From assembly GCA_021852225.1 (NCBI GenBank), contig JAJZOA010000279.1:1-13915 (forward strand): a stretch of DNA of 13,915 nt, in the 5' to 3' direction. A program made the position numbers and the translations under genes. A model generated the notes under the pieces. It saw nothing but the letters and a program-made list of their open reading frames with translations. It was not told the DNA's origin and did not search any database. Shown one piece after another: positions 1 to 8,083 of this stretch. This stretch comes from Planctomycetota bacterium. GTDB taxonomy: Bacteria > Planctomycetota > Phycisphaerae > WQYP01. Every line of letters begins with the position of its first letter. Position 1 is the stretch's first letter.

Positions 1-3000
1 GGGCTGGTGATGTGACGTTTGCGGCACAGCATATCCGCAATACGGGCACGATTGTGGCGCCGCGGGGCATGATTGTGATGGCGGCGGGAACAAATGTATA
101 TGTGAGCAAACTTGGCTCGCCATTTGTCGTGAAGGTCGCCGGAGGCGATGGCAAAGGCGCCGGGGTGAACAACAGCGGAACACTAAACGCCCAGAACGGC
201 GATGTCGCGATTCGCGCAGGGGATATGTATTCGCTTGCGATTGATACTTCCGGCTCCATTCACGCGGGAAATGTGAGCATTCAGGCCGCGGGCGCGGATT
301 CAACCGTTCTGGTTTCCGGGAAAATAGATGCGGCGGATCAGGGGGCGGATTCCACCGGGGGAAGCATTCGCATAAATGGCGGGCAGATCGGCGTGGGCGT
401 GACGGCCGATGCGGCAGGCGCATACCATGCCGCGACGGCGCTGCTCAACGCCTCCGGGGCCAATGGCGGAGGAAAAATTCTGATCGGAGTCAAACCCGAC
501 GCGGCATCCGCCACGGGCTACAGCGACGCCAGCCAATATGATTTTGTCGGGTCAAACGTGGTATTGAACGCATCGGCCACAATCATGGGTCATGGCGGGC
601 TGGTGGACACTTCGGGGCAAGTGCTGCAGATAAATCCGGGAGCGGCGGTACTGGTTGGCGGTGCGGGCGGCGGAACCGGCGGCAGTTGGCTGCTGGACCC
701 GGCAAATTTAACCATTACACATTCGGCAACTTCGGGAACCATTACCGGAACGGGCACCAGTCCGGAAACTTTTCAGGCGGGAACCGGGGTGGCCACCGGA
801 GCGGTATCCGACAGTGACATTACCACCGGCCTGGCGACAGGCGACAATGTGCTGGTGGAAACGACCAACAGCGGTGCCAGCGGCGGCAGTGCGGGAAACA
901 TTACGGTCAACGGCACCGTGAACATCGACCCGGTGCTGACCAGCAATGTCACGCTTACGCTGCAGGCGAATAACGCGATTGATCTGACCAGCGGTGCGGT
1001 TATTCTGCCGACCAACAGCGGTGCCAACACGTTTCTGCTGAATGTGGCGCTTATCGCCAATCACGGCAGCGGGGGGGCATCGCCCAATATCGTCATGGAT
1101 GGCAATATCACAACGCTTGGGGGCACATTTTCCGCGAGCACCGGAGGCAGCGGAAGCATAAACCTTGGTGCCAGCGGCACGGCCATCAATTCCGGCACCG
1201 GATTGCAAACCTACACGGGTCCGGTCACGCTAAGCAGCGCCACGACGCTGCTGGCGGGAACCACGCCAACAACGGGTGTGACGTTCAGTTCCACGGTGGA
1301 CGGCGGGCAGGCCCTGACCATCGGCAGTTCGACCAGCGCGACCGATGCGACCTTTGGCGGCAATGTCGGCACAGCCACATCCCTTGCAAGTCTGCAGGTC
1401 TTTGGGGCCACATCGCTGGCGGCCAATGTGACGACCGCCGGCAATCAGACCTATGCGGGCGCGGTGAATTTGACCGGCACCGTCGCACTGGCCAGTACCG
1501 GGGGTACGGGCAATATCACATTGAATTCGACCGTGGATGGCAACGACGCATTGACCGTGGAGGCCGCAACGGCAATATTTTCCGGCAACGTGGGCACGGG
1601 GGCTTCGCTGGCGAGTCTTTCTGTCGGCGGGTATTCGGCTTCGGGACCGACCGGGGCGGGGGCGGCCACGCTTGCCGGCAATGTGACGACATCCGGCAAT
1701 CAGACCTATAGCGGTGCCGTCACGCTGGGTGCCGGGATTGTGCTAAGCGGTTCCGGAGTAGACCTTGCCGGCGGCGTGACCGGCGCGACAAATAATTTGA
1801 CGGTCATCGGGGCGGGCACATTCGCAACGGTATCCGGCGTGGGAGCCTTGCAGGAAACCGGCAATGCCATTATAAATGGAAATATATCTACTACTACATC
1901 TGTTGATGTCAGCGGCACAACGGCGCTCAATGCCGCCAGCATCACCACCTCCGGAGCACAGACCTATTCCGGAAATCTGACACTTGGCAGCGCAGCGACG
2001 CTTTCCGGATCAACCGTGGATCTTGGCGGCGTGACCGGAGCGTCGCACAACCTGACAGTCGTCGGCGCGGGAACGTTTGGCACGGTTGCCGGAGTGGGCG
2101 CTTTAACCGACACGGGCAATGCCACGTTTGACAGCCCGGTGGCCACCACCGCGTCGATAAGCGTGACTGGAAGCACGCTGATTAATACCGCATCTATCGG
2201 CACCACAGGAACACAAAGTTATTCCGGAGGGCTGACGCTTGGCACGGCGACTGTGCTGACAGGCTCCGCCGTGAGCCTGTCAGGCGGCGTGACCGGCGGC
2301 GCAAATAACCTGACCGTGACCGGAACAGGCACCTTCGGTGCTGTTTCCGGAGTAGGCGCTCTGGTGGATAACGGCAATGCGGTGTTCAATGGGATTGTTT
2401 CCGGCACGAATTCAATTGATGTCACCGGATCGGCGGCGATTAACATCGGTTCAATTACCACGCCGGGCAATCAAACCTTTTCCGGCGCGGTAACGCTGGG
2501 CAATGCTGTAACGCTGGCGAGTACAGGAGGCGCGGGCGCGATTACATTCGGGTCGTCGATCAGCGGAGCTTTTGCGTTAACGGTTGAATCCGCCACAACC
2601 GATTTCCAGGGCAATGTCGGCAGTGGAACCGGATTGACAGCGTTGGCCAGTTTGTCCGCGGGGGGATATTCAGCCGGCGGACCCACCAGCACGGGCGTTA
2701 CCACGCTGGCCGGGAACGTCAGCACCACGGGTGGTCAAACGTATGCGAATTCCCTGACCATCGGTGCCGGCACATTCACGCTTTCTGATAACAGCGCTGC
2801 GGGCATTTCCACACACGGCATCACGGGAACGGGTTCCGCCACGCTGAATATGAATGAACAGGGAACCGGAGCGGTGAGCGTGAACGGGGCGGTTTCGAGC
2901 ATTGGTGCATTGAATGTCACGGCCAGCGGAACGGTGAATCTTGGGGGCAATATCTCGGCTGGTTCGCTGGCGATATCCTCATCCACCACCGGCACGCCGA

Positions 3001-6000
3001 TTGCGCTGCTTGCCCCTGTAACCATAGACGCCAATGCGCAGAGTTATTCGGTCAGCGGCGCGGGTGTGGCGTTAAACTTTCCTAACCTTCTGCTGTCCGG
3101 CCTGCACGTGGCGGACCAGGCGGGCACCGCCGCGCCGACGAGTCTTACGTTAACCCAGACAGGCTCCATCACGGATTCTGATCTGCCGGCCCTGACCGCC
3201 TTTCCAGGAAGTACGGTGGCCGGAATGAACTACACCATTGATTCGCTGGCCGGAAACATTTCACTTGGTGTACTGGCCACCGCGCCCGTATCGGGCGCGA
3301 ATCTGACGCTTTCCGCCCCTGCGGGAAGCATTACGATTGGAACCTTTGGTTTGCCAATTATTGGCACCCTGACCGCGACCGCGGTTTCCACCGGCGCGAT
3401 TACGCTGAACAACAACGTCACCACGAGTGGCAATCAGACTTACGGCGGTCCGGTGACACTGGGCAATTCGATTGTGCTGGCCAGCACGGGCGCGACCGGA
3501 GTGATCACCTTTACCTCCACCATCAGCGGCGCGCAGAGTCTTGTGACGGAGGCGAATTCGATTCTTTTCCAGGGAAATGTCGGGTCCGGGAGCAGTTTGA
3601 CGCCCCTGACAAGCCTGGCGGCGGGCGGCTATTCGATTGTCGGTCCGACAGCTGTCGGCACAATTACGCTAAGCGGCAATGTGACCACAGCCGGCAATCA
3701 GGCTTGGGATGATGCCGTAAACCTTGCCGGCAATGCGACTTTGGCCAGCAGCGGAAGTTCCGGAACGATCACCTTTGGGTCCACGATCAGTGGGGGCGAC
3801 GCGCTGGCGGTGGAGGCGGCGAGCACGGTATTTGATAATAATGTCGGCAGCGGATCGCTGACGCCCTTAACCAGTCTTGCCGTTGGCGGATATTCAAATA
3901 CAGGTCCAACGGCTTCCGGAACGGTGCAGATTGGCACAAGTTCCAGCGGTGGATCGTTCAGTACAACTGGAAATCAAAGCTTCAACGCCATGACGCTTCA
4001 CACAAATGCAGTATTCACGTCCACCGTCGCCGGGAGTCTGACCTTTGCTTCTGTCACTGGAACCGGAACTGGTTTCACGGCGACAGCCGGTGGCAGCGGG
4101 AATATTACCGCAAGCGGATTGATAGATGTCAGCGGCGGCGCGGGTGCAGCAGGTTTTTCCGGGAGCGGCGGTAGCGGCGGAGCAGGCGGCAACGGCGGGG
4201 CGGTTCATATATCTGCTGGAACAGGTGCAATCAGTCTGGCAAATGTGACCTCAAATGGCGGTGCCGGCGGTGCTGGCGGAATGGGGTTGAGTAATTTTAT
4301 GACAGGAGGAATTGGCGGCACCGGCGGCGCAGGCGGAGCCGGCGGCAGCGGCGGAACAATTTCCATCCTTGGCGGCAACGATGCAACGGCCGGAAATATA
4401 AATGATATTGGCGGAACAGGAGGCGCGGGTGGGGCCGGCGGATTGGCGCCTTTGGGCACGCCAGGCTTTCCGGGCAGCGGCGGTAATGGTGGTGCCGCCG
4501 CCAGCGTCACTATCACCAGTTCAACTGGTGTTGCGTCCGCCGGCAATATCACCGCAATCGGTGCGGTCGGCGGATCGGGATTGGCAAGTGGCGCATCGGG
4601 GGCGAATGCCAATATTGTGATCAATGGAGCGAATGGTTTTACGCTTAATGCCGGAACCGGAAATTCCGTAGCCCTGTCGGGCGCGGCGATCAGTATTACG
4701 GGGTCCGGAACGCTAGATGGTGATACCACCCTCACCGGCACCACACTTAACAGTGGCGCAGCGGGTTTTGCAGTGTCGGCCGGTAATGCACATAGCCTAA
4801 CTCTGCAACTTTTCGGTGCTGTTAACCTGGGTTCATTGGGGGGGCTGAACACGCTTATGGCGGCCAACAGCGGCCCATTTACTCTTGGTGGCAATATCAG
4901 CACACTGGGCAGTCAGACTTTTGACGGACCAGTCAACCTTGCCGCGCCCGTGATACTTACGAGTTCCAATGCCGGGGGCATTTTATTTTCCGGATCGCCT
5001 GCCACTATCAATGGAAATCAATCACTGACGGTCAGTACCACGGGCACCGGCGGAGCGCTGGGAACTGTAACGTTCGGCGGTATTGTCGGGGGTGCAGCGC
5101 CTCTGGCATCGTTGACGGTAACGGGAAATGTGTCGCTTGGTGGAAACGTGACAACCATCGGATCGCAAACATTTAACGACGGCGTGACATTGAACGACGG
5201 CGGTTTGCCTGTCACGTTTACGTTCCTGGCGGGAAGCAATACTGTTTCGTTCAATGGCACACTTGACGGCCAGACCGCTGGCGATTCAGCCGTGGTTATC
5301 GGCAGTGGCGGTCAGCCCAGCGGCGCGATTCTGGGCGGCAATGTGGGCGGGACCCATGTTTTATCCTCTCTGACCGTTAACGGCGGCGTATCCATCGGTG
5401 CAAATGTAACGACATTCGGCAATCAAACCTATCTTGGGAATGCCATGCTTACCGGCACCTCGGACAGCTTATTGGCGAATTTCCTCGCGCCGGCTCTGGT
5501 TAAATTCGGCGGTACGGTGGATGGTGCTTCCGCCCTTTCCATTGGCAATTCCGGAACCTTTCTAACCTCTAATGCCGAATTTGACGGAACCGTTGGAGGC
5601 CATACCTCGCTGACATCCTTGCTGGTGACCGGCGCGGCAACATTGGGAGGCAATGTCACAACTGCCGGTACGCAGGAGTTTAATGGCGCTCTTACGCTGG
5701 CACATTCGGCCGCGCTTGTCAGTACCGGCAGCGGCAGTACAGGCAATATTTCATTCGGATCCACGGTGGACGGTTCCGGCGGACTTCCGGCTTTGAGCAT
5801 CAACACCGCGGGAACCACGAATTTTGGCGGCGTGGTCGGCGGCCCGGTGCCCGCTTCGGCGGATATTTCCGGAGTAGACGTGCAAAACGGACCGGCGGCC
5901 TTGGCTGGCAATGTCAGCACCACCGGCGGGCAAACCTACGCGCAGGGCGCGTCCATCGGCGCGAGCCTTACGCTGACCGGCACAACTTTAAATGCTTCAC

Positions 6001-7946
6001 CCGCGGCAGCGGCGGCATTTACGGGAACCGGTACTCAGGACCTGACCCTGAATTTCAGTACATCTGTGAATCTGGACCTGGTGAATTCGTCCATGTTGGG
6101 CAATCTGTATCTGGACAACCCAACCGGCGCGCTGACCATTCCCCAGTCCGTGGCTATCAATTATCCGCTGACGGTTGCCGGGCCGGTAACGCTTGGCCGG
6201 AATACCGATCCGGCCGGTACCATTTTAAATCTGGATGGCCCGTCATTTTCATTTCAAAACACGTTGAGTGATGGAGGCAATGGCAACGATAATCTGGTGA
6301 TTGGGCCTATGACGGGCGGTTCTTCAGGCGGAAATCTGCAATTGCAGGGCGCGGTTGGTGGGACCAGCGCAACAGATTTTGCCTCTCTTTCCGTTGCGGG
6401 AACCACAACGCTGGGGAACAACGCCACCGCAATAACTACGGTTGGAAGCCAGGTGTATCGCGGAGCGATGAGTATCAGCAATGGCAATGTGACCACCACG
6501 TTGAGCAGTTCGGCAGGAGGCATTGAGGAGGATGGTGGCATAAGTGACCTGTCAGGAAGCATCGCGCTTCAGCCGACGCGGGCGCTGGTGGCTCCCACCT
6601 CCATTCTTGGCGGCGCGGACAAAGGCGATTTTCGCCCACAGGCTTATCTGACGCTCAATGGCAGCATCAGTGCTCCGGTTGGGACCGTTTCTCTGGCATT
6701 TTTGGAACCGACATATCAGGGGGCGACCACCTTTACCACCGGCGGGGGGGCGGTGATTGGTGTTGTGCCTGACGCGGCGACAATCGTGACGACCAATCCG
6801 GGTGGATTATCTGTACTGGGGCAGATCGTAAAAATGGGGCCATACCAGAAATGGACATCACTGGGAACATTGGGCCTTACCGCCAATCAGGTGTTCCTGG
6901 GAGATATGAATGTGGCCGGAACTCTTTCCATTTCCTCACCATCCATTGCGATGTGGCTTCGTCCGGCCGGCTCGCTGCTGGTTGCCGGCACCGGCGGAAC
7001 GGGGGCTTTGGGTTTGCATACCGATACAGCCGGGCAGGATGGTGTGGATATTGTGGCCAACTCCATATCCATGTCCAGCACACCGGTTGGTGATTCGTCC
7101 TATTCCACCGGTCTGGCGCCACAGTTTGCTATCGGATCTGGCGGAAGCAGCAATGTGCAGCCGGTGCATGATTTCGGCGTGCCGATATCGGCCTCTCTTC
7201 TTTCCGCGAGCAACACAACAAGCAGCACTCCAGCGACGTATTATCTTGACTTGCGTGCCACGGGTCCGGCGACATCCAACGTGTTCTTTACGGTCTCACC
7301 CATCATTCCGCCGCCGGCCCCACAGATCAACACGATTGTTGTCCTGTCAGAATCTGAGCGGACAATTCTGCGCGAGGCGGGAATTAACGCCCGCAATACG
7401 CCGCTGGACGATATGCTGGATCTTTACGGTGGTCGCGCCGTTTTCAATGATATTCCGACCAGTGACGGTGTGGTGATTATTCATCCGACGCTGCTGGATT
7501 ATTATGTCACGACAAGCCGTCTGCCCTATCAGCAGACCAAAGACTTCATCACCCTTTATCGCTCCATTTTTCTGCAATCGAAAATAGATCCGAAAACCCA
7601 TCGGCCAGTCCTGGACAAGGCGGGGAACCCGGTGTATCAGTCCCGCCGGACGGCGCTTCACCTGTTATTCAAAAATTCCTATGCGGCCTATGTCAAGGCG
7701 GTGGGCCCGACTCACGCAACGGCGCTGGGCTATCGGACCTGGCTGGCCCGGACGCCGGCGCAGGCAGCCGCCTTAAACACTCTCAAACAACTGCATCAGT
7801 TATTGATTCAGGCGCACCGGCTTGGCTTGACGGCCGTGGAACTGCGGCTCTCCACAAGTACGATACTTGCCCAGCTTAATCCGGAAGCACTTTCGGAGCG
7901 GCAGTTTGAGGAAGCCGTAACCGCAACCAGGCTTTCGCATCTTTAA
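1..7946 (+). CDS. Giant filamentous-haemagglutinin-like exoprotein (two-partner secretion type), 5' partial
   Basis: The reading frame is open from base 3 to the TAA at 7944-7946 (2647 residues), with no stop upstream in the window. The GTG at 12 is therefore an internal codon and the true start, signal peptide and most of the secretion domain lie outside. The first residues (repeated N-x-G-x-I-x-A and AG-x-x-V patterns) look like the end of a haemagglutination-activity/TPS domain. WLLDPANLTI (687-716) follows, a motif I know from large TPS exoproteins. The bulk is Gly/Thr/Ser/Ala/Asn-rich, I see no cysteine, and it is built of degenerate beta-strand repeats, as expected for a beta-solenoid. 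The last ~205 residues after a Pro hinge are non-repetitive and charged. There is no C-terminal autotransporter barrel, so export by a separate TpsB-type porin is inferred; no such gene is visible. The likely role is surface adhesion or contact. The family call is solid, the function inferred. Confidence 0.85.
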   Translation, partial: AGDVTFAAQHIRNTGTIVAPRGMIVMAAGTNVYVSKLGSPFVVKVAGGDGKGAGVNNSGTLNAQNGDVAIRAGDMYSLAIDTSGSIHAGNVSIQAAGADSTVLVSGKIDAADQGADSTGGSIRINGGQIGVGVTADAAGAYHAATALLNASGANGGGKILIGVKPDAASATGYSDASQYDFVGSNVVLNASATIMGHGGLVDTSGQVLQINPGAAVLVGGAGGGTGGSWLLDPANLTITHSATSGTITGTGTSPETFQAGTGVATGAVSDSDITTGLATGDNVLVETTNSGASGGSAGNITVNGTVNIDPVLTSNVTLTLQANNAIDLTSGAVILPTNSGANTFLLNVALIANHGSGGASPNIVMDGNITTLGGTFSASTGGSGSINLGASGTAINSGTGLQTYTGPVTLSSATTLLAGTTPTTGVTFSSTVDGGQALTIGSSTSATDATFGGNVGTATSLASLQVFGATSLAANVTTAGNQTYAGAVNLTGTVALASTGGTGNITLNSTVDGNDALTVEAATAIFSGNVGTGASLASLSVGGYSASGPTGAGAATLAGNVTTSGNQTYSGAVTLGAGIVLSGSGVDLAGGVTGATNNLTVIGAGTFATVSGVGALQETGNAIINGNISTTTSVDVSGTTALNAASITTSGAQTYSGNLTLGSAATLSGSTVDLGGVTGASHNLTVVGAGTFGTVAGVGALTDTGNATFDSPVATTASISVTGSTLINTASIGTTGTQSYSGGLTLGTATVLTGSAVSLSGGVTGGANNLTVTGTGTFGAVSGVGALVDNGNAVFNGIVSGTNSIDVTGSAAINIGSITTPGNQTFSGAVTLGNAVTLASTGGAGAITFGSSISGAFALTVESATTDFQGNVGSGTGLTALASLSAGGYSAGGPTSTGVTTLAGNVSTTGGQTYANSLTIGAGTFTLSDNSAAGISTHGITGTGSATLNMNEQGTGAVSVNGAVSSIGALNVTASGTVNLGGNISAGSLAISSSTTGTPIALLAPVTIDANAQSYSVSGAGVALNFPNLLLSGLHVADQAGTAAPTSLTLTQTGSITDSDLPALTAFPGSTVAGMNYTIDSLAGNISLGVLATAPVSGANLTLSAPAGSITIGTFGLPIIGTLTATAVSTGAITLNNNVTTSGNQTYGGPVTLGNSIVLASTGATGVITFTSTISGAQSLVTEANSILFQGNVGSGSSLTPLTSLAAGGYSIVGPTAVGTITLSGNVTTAGNQAWDDAVNLAGNATLASSGSSGTITFGSTISGGDALAVEAASTVFDNNVGSGSLTPLTSLAVGGYSNTGPTASGTVQIGTSSSGGSFSTTGNQSFNAMTLHTNAVFTSTVAGSLTFASVTGTGTGFTATAGGSGNITASGLIDVSGGAGAAGFSGSGGSGGAGGNGGAVHISAGTGAISLANVTSNGGAGGAGGMGLSNFMTGGIGGTGGAGGAGGSGGTISILGGNDATAGNINDIGGTGGAGGAGGLAPLGTPGFPGSGGNGGAAASVTITSSTGVASAGNITAIGAVGGSGLASGASGANANIVINGANGFTLNAGTGNSVALSGAAISITGSGTLDGDTTLTGTTLNSGAAGFAVSAGNAHSLTLQLFGAVNLGSLGGLNTLMAANSGPFTLGGNISTLGSQTFDGPVNLAAPVILTSSNAGGILFSGSPATINGNQSLTVSTTGTGGALGTVTFGGIVGGAAPLASLTVTGNVSLGGNVTTIGSQTFNDGVTLNDGGLPVTFTFLAGSNTVSFNGTLDGQTAGDSAVVIGSGGQPSGAILGGNVGGTHVLSSLTVNGGVSIGANVTTFGNQTYLGNAMLTGTSDSLLANFLAPALVKFGGTVDGASALSIGNSGTFLTSNAEFDGTVGGHTSLTSLLVTGAATLGGNVTTAGTQEFNGALTLAHSAALVSTGSGSTGNISFGSTVDGSGGLPALSINTAGTTNFGGVVGGPVPASADISGVDVQNGPAALAGNVSTTGGQTYAQGASIGASLTLTGTTLNASPAAAAAFTGTGTQDLTLNFSTSVNLDLVNSSMLGNLYLDNPTGALTIPQSVAINYPLTVAGPVTLGRNTDPAGTILNLDGPSFSFQNTLSDGGNGNDNLVIGPMTGGSSGGNLQLQGAVGGTSATDFASLSVAGTTTLGNNATAITTVGSQVYRGAMSISNGNVTTTLSSSAGGIEEDGGISDLSGSIALQPTRALVAPTSILGGADKGDFRPQAYLTLNGSISAPVGTVSLAFLEPTYQGATTFTTGGGAVIGVVPDAATIVTTNPGGLSVLGQIVKMGPYQKWTSLGTLGLTANQVFLGDMNVAGTLSISSPSIAMWLRPAGSLLVAGTGGTGALGLHTDTAGQDGVDIVANSISMSSTPVGDSSYSTGLAPQFAIGSGGSSNVQPVHDFGVPISASLLSASNTTSSTPATYYLDLRATGPATSNVFFTVSPIIPPPAPQINTIVVLSESERTILREAGINARNTPLDDMLDLYGGRAVFNDIPTSDGVVIIHPTLLDYYVTTSRLPYQQTKDFITLYRSIFLQSKIDPKTHRPVLDKAGNPVYQSRRTALHLLFKNSYAAYVKAVGPTHATALGYRTWLARTPAQAAALNTLKQLHQLLIQAHRLGLTAVELRLSTSTILAQLNPEALSERQFEEAVTATRLSHL
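3..120 (+). other. End of a haemagglutination-activity (TPS secretion) domain
   Basis: The first ~35 visible codons encode the pattern HIRNTGTIVAPRG followed by an MAAGTNVYVS-like segment. This resembles the last turns of the TPS beta-helix, where short strands with N-x-G and AG-x-V spacing alternate. The segment suggests that only about 150-300 residues, including the signal peptide, are missing upstream. That size is an inference from family norms. Confidence 0.5.
687..716 (+). other. WLLDPANLTI motif of large TPS exoproteins
   Basis: The codons read W-L-L-D-P-A-N-L-T-I directly after a Gly-rich stretch. In filamentous-haemagglutinin-like proteins of several phyla a W-x-L-D-P-x-x-(L/V/I)-T-I box recurs at the junction between the N-terminal secretion/beta-helix part and the long repeat region. 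It marks the same junction here, because the diverse N-terminal part ends and the Ser/Thr/Gly repeats begin. Confidence 0.6.
1572..3938 (+). repeat. GGYS-type repeat module, four copies, the last two in tandem
   Basis: A second module type has the order TTxGNQ box, LASTG-x-x-G-x-I-x-F-x-S-x-(V/I)-x-G, a VEA-like strand, F-x-x-NVGSG-x-x-LT-x-L-x-SL, then GGYS-x-x-GPT. The GGYS codons lie at 1626-1637, 2661-2672, 3624-3635 and 3885-3896. The last two units are adjacent: 3414-3677 (88 residues) and 3678 to about 3938 (87 residues). The first two are separated by the three 86-residue repeats, giving a mosaic A-B-B-B-A-...-A-A order. Confidence 0.8.
1722..2492 (+). repeat. Three tandem ~86-residue repeats inside the exoprotein
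   Basis: Three consecutive in-frame units begin with a TLG strand at 1722, 1980 and 2235 and end at 2492, giving lengths of 258, 255 and 258 bases. Shared landmarks in order are: TLG, a variable LSGS-like strand, GGVTGA-x-x-NLTV, GTF-x-x-VSGVGAL, GNA-x-(I/F), a (S/D)(V/I)-x-V(S/T)G-(S/T) strand, and the TTxGxQ(T/S)(Y/F)SG box. The one-codon length difference falls in the LAGGVTGA versus LGGVTGA strand. The DNA copies have diverged, so the duplication is old or under protein-level selection only. Confidence 0.85.
4127..4630 (+). other. Gly-Gly-Ala/Ser-rich segment in the exoprotein
   Basis: About 165 residues are dominated by GGAGG, GGSGG, GGTGG and GGNGG triplets in three blocks (about 4130-4200, 4255-4365 and 4405-4500), separated by short beta-like strands. 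The triplet pattern resembles the (GGX)n segments of mycobacterial PGRS domains, which are predicted or shown to form polyglycine-II helices. The resemblance is compositional; I do not claim homology. It interrupts the TTxGxQ repeat series, which resumes near 4890. Confidence 0.7.
7302..7943 (+). other. Pro hinge and non-repetitive C-terminal domain of the exoprotein
   Basis: A short Pro-rich hinge (IIPPPAPQ, 7302-7325) ends the repeat region. The following ~206 residues differ sharply: they are rich in Leu, Arg, Lys, Asp and Glu, and probably mostly helical. Visible pieces are LSESERTILREAGINARN, a DDMLDLYGG stretch and a long Ala/Leu/Gln-rich helix towards the end. There is no terminal aromatic residue of a beta-barrel, no LPXTG-type anchor and no VENN-type toxin junction. 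I do not recognise the domain. It could retain the protein at the surface or be a ligand-binding or effector region; none of these is shown. Confidence 0.6.
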
Positions 7947-7961
7947 TCCATTGGGAATGGA
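7947..7961 (+). other. Short inverted repeat directly after the exoprotein stop codon
   Basis: TCCATT (7947-7952) and AATGGA (7956-7961) are perfect inverted copies around a GGG loop, starting at the base after the TAA. The stem is only 6 bp and AT-rich, and no T-run follows, so it is a poor intrinsic terminator. It may slow mRNA decay or be chance. The rest of the gap up to 8112 holds no gene that I can support. Confidence 0.3.
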
Positions 7962-8010
7962 TGGCACTCTGGCTTGTCGGCGGTGGATTTGGAATATCGT
8001 ATTTTCAGGC

Positions 8011-8039
8011 GAGACTTTGCGCCTCCTGGCGGGTATACT
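8011..8039 (+). promoter_or_regulatory. Candidate promoter of vgrG
   Basis: TATACT (8034-8039) matches five of six bases of the sigma-70 -10 consensus. The hexamer 17 bases upstream, GAGACT (8011-8016), matches only three of six. Transcription would begin near 8046, leaving a leader of about 65 bases. The call rests mainly on the -10 element and the position between two differently oriented functions. Confidence 0.35.
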
Positions 8040-8045
8040 TCGGCC

Positions 8046-8083
8046 CTTGAGTTCGCCGGGCGCTTAACCCGGAAGCGCTCAAG
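8046..8083 (+). promoter_or_regulatory. Structured vgrG leader with mutually exclusive hairpins
   Basis: Three complementary pairs overlap: CTTGAG (8046-8051) with CTCAAG (8078-8083), GCGCTT (8060-8065) with AAGCGC (8073-8078), and CCGGG (8056-8060) with CCCGG (8068-8072). The GCGCTT/AAGCGC stem can stack inside CTTGA/TCAAG, while the CCGGG/CCCGG stem is topologically incompatible with it. The elements begin about where transcription from the candidate promoter would start, and end 17 bases before the ribosome-binding site (GAGG, 8101-8104). Folding and any regulatory role are inferred. Confidence 0.4.

Larger units (their letters stand above)
1425..6464 (+). repeat. Interspersed [N/S][V/I][S/T]T-x-G-x-Q-x-[Y/F] repeat motif, about 15 copies
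   Basis: By eye I count 15 copies of a ~12-residue box: NVTTAGNQTYAG (from 1425), NVTTSGNQTYSG, SITTSGAQTYSG, SIGTTGTQSYSG, SITTPGNQTFSG, NVSTTGGQTYAN, NVTTSGNQTYGG, NVTTAGNQAWDD, SFSTTGNQSFNA, NISTLGSQTFDG, NVTTIGSQTFND, NVTTFGNQTYLG, NVTTAGTQEFNG, NVSTTGGQTYAQ and AITTVGSQVYRG (ending 6464). A weaker GLQTYTG copy sits near 1203. Each is usually followed by a PVTLG/AVTLG strand. Such boxes are common in giant bacterial exoproteins and probably mark successive solenoid turns. Their spacing is irregular, so modules of different lengths lie between them. Confidence 0.85.

Noticed and set aside
12..14. GTG at 12 as the true start of the exoprotein
   Set aside because: The frame is open upstream to the window edge, the first residues already belong to a secretion-domain pattern, and no signal peptide follows.
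1722..2492. Regular repeats as a CRISPR array
   Set aside because: The repeats are about 255-258 bases, diverged at the DNA level and in frame within a protein. There are no short identical repeats with unique spacers.
4514..4530. Perfect palindrome CACCAGTT-C-AACTGGTG inside the exoprotein gene
   Set aside because: About one such close 8-bp dyad is expected by chance in a window of this length, and it lies in coding sequence with no regulatory context.
708..5923. Many minus-strand open frames of 60-232 residues opposite the exoprotein
   Set aside because: They are Pro/Val/Ala-rich reverse readings of Gly/Thr/Asn-rich repeat codons, follow the repeats, and match no family. They are shadows of the plus-strand gene.
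6910..7476. Plus-strand 188-codon frame and overlapping minus-strand frames near the exoprotein end
   Set aside because: Arg/Pro/Trp-rich, out of frame with a clear coding sequence, with no recognisable domain.
7326..7943. CdiA-type contact-dependent inhibition toxin with immunity gene
   Set aside because: No VENN-like junction is seen, and no small immunity gene follows; the next gene after 166 bases is vgrG.
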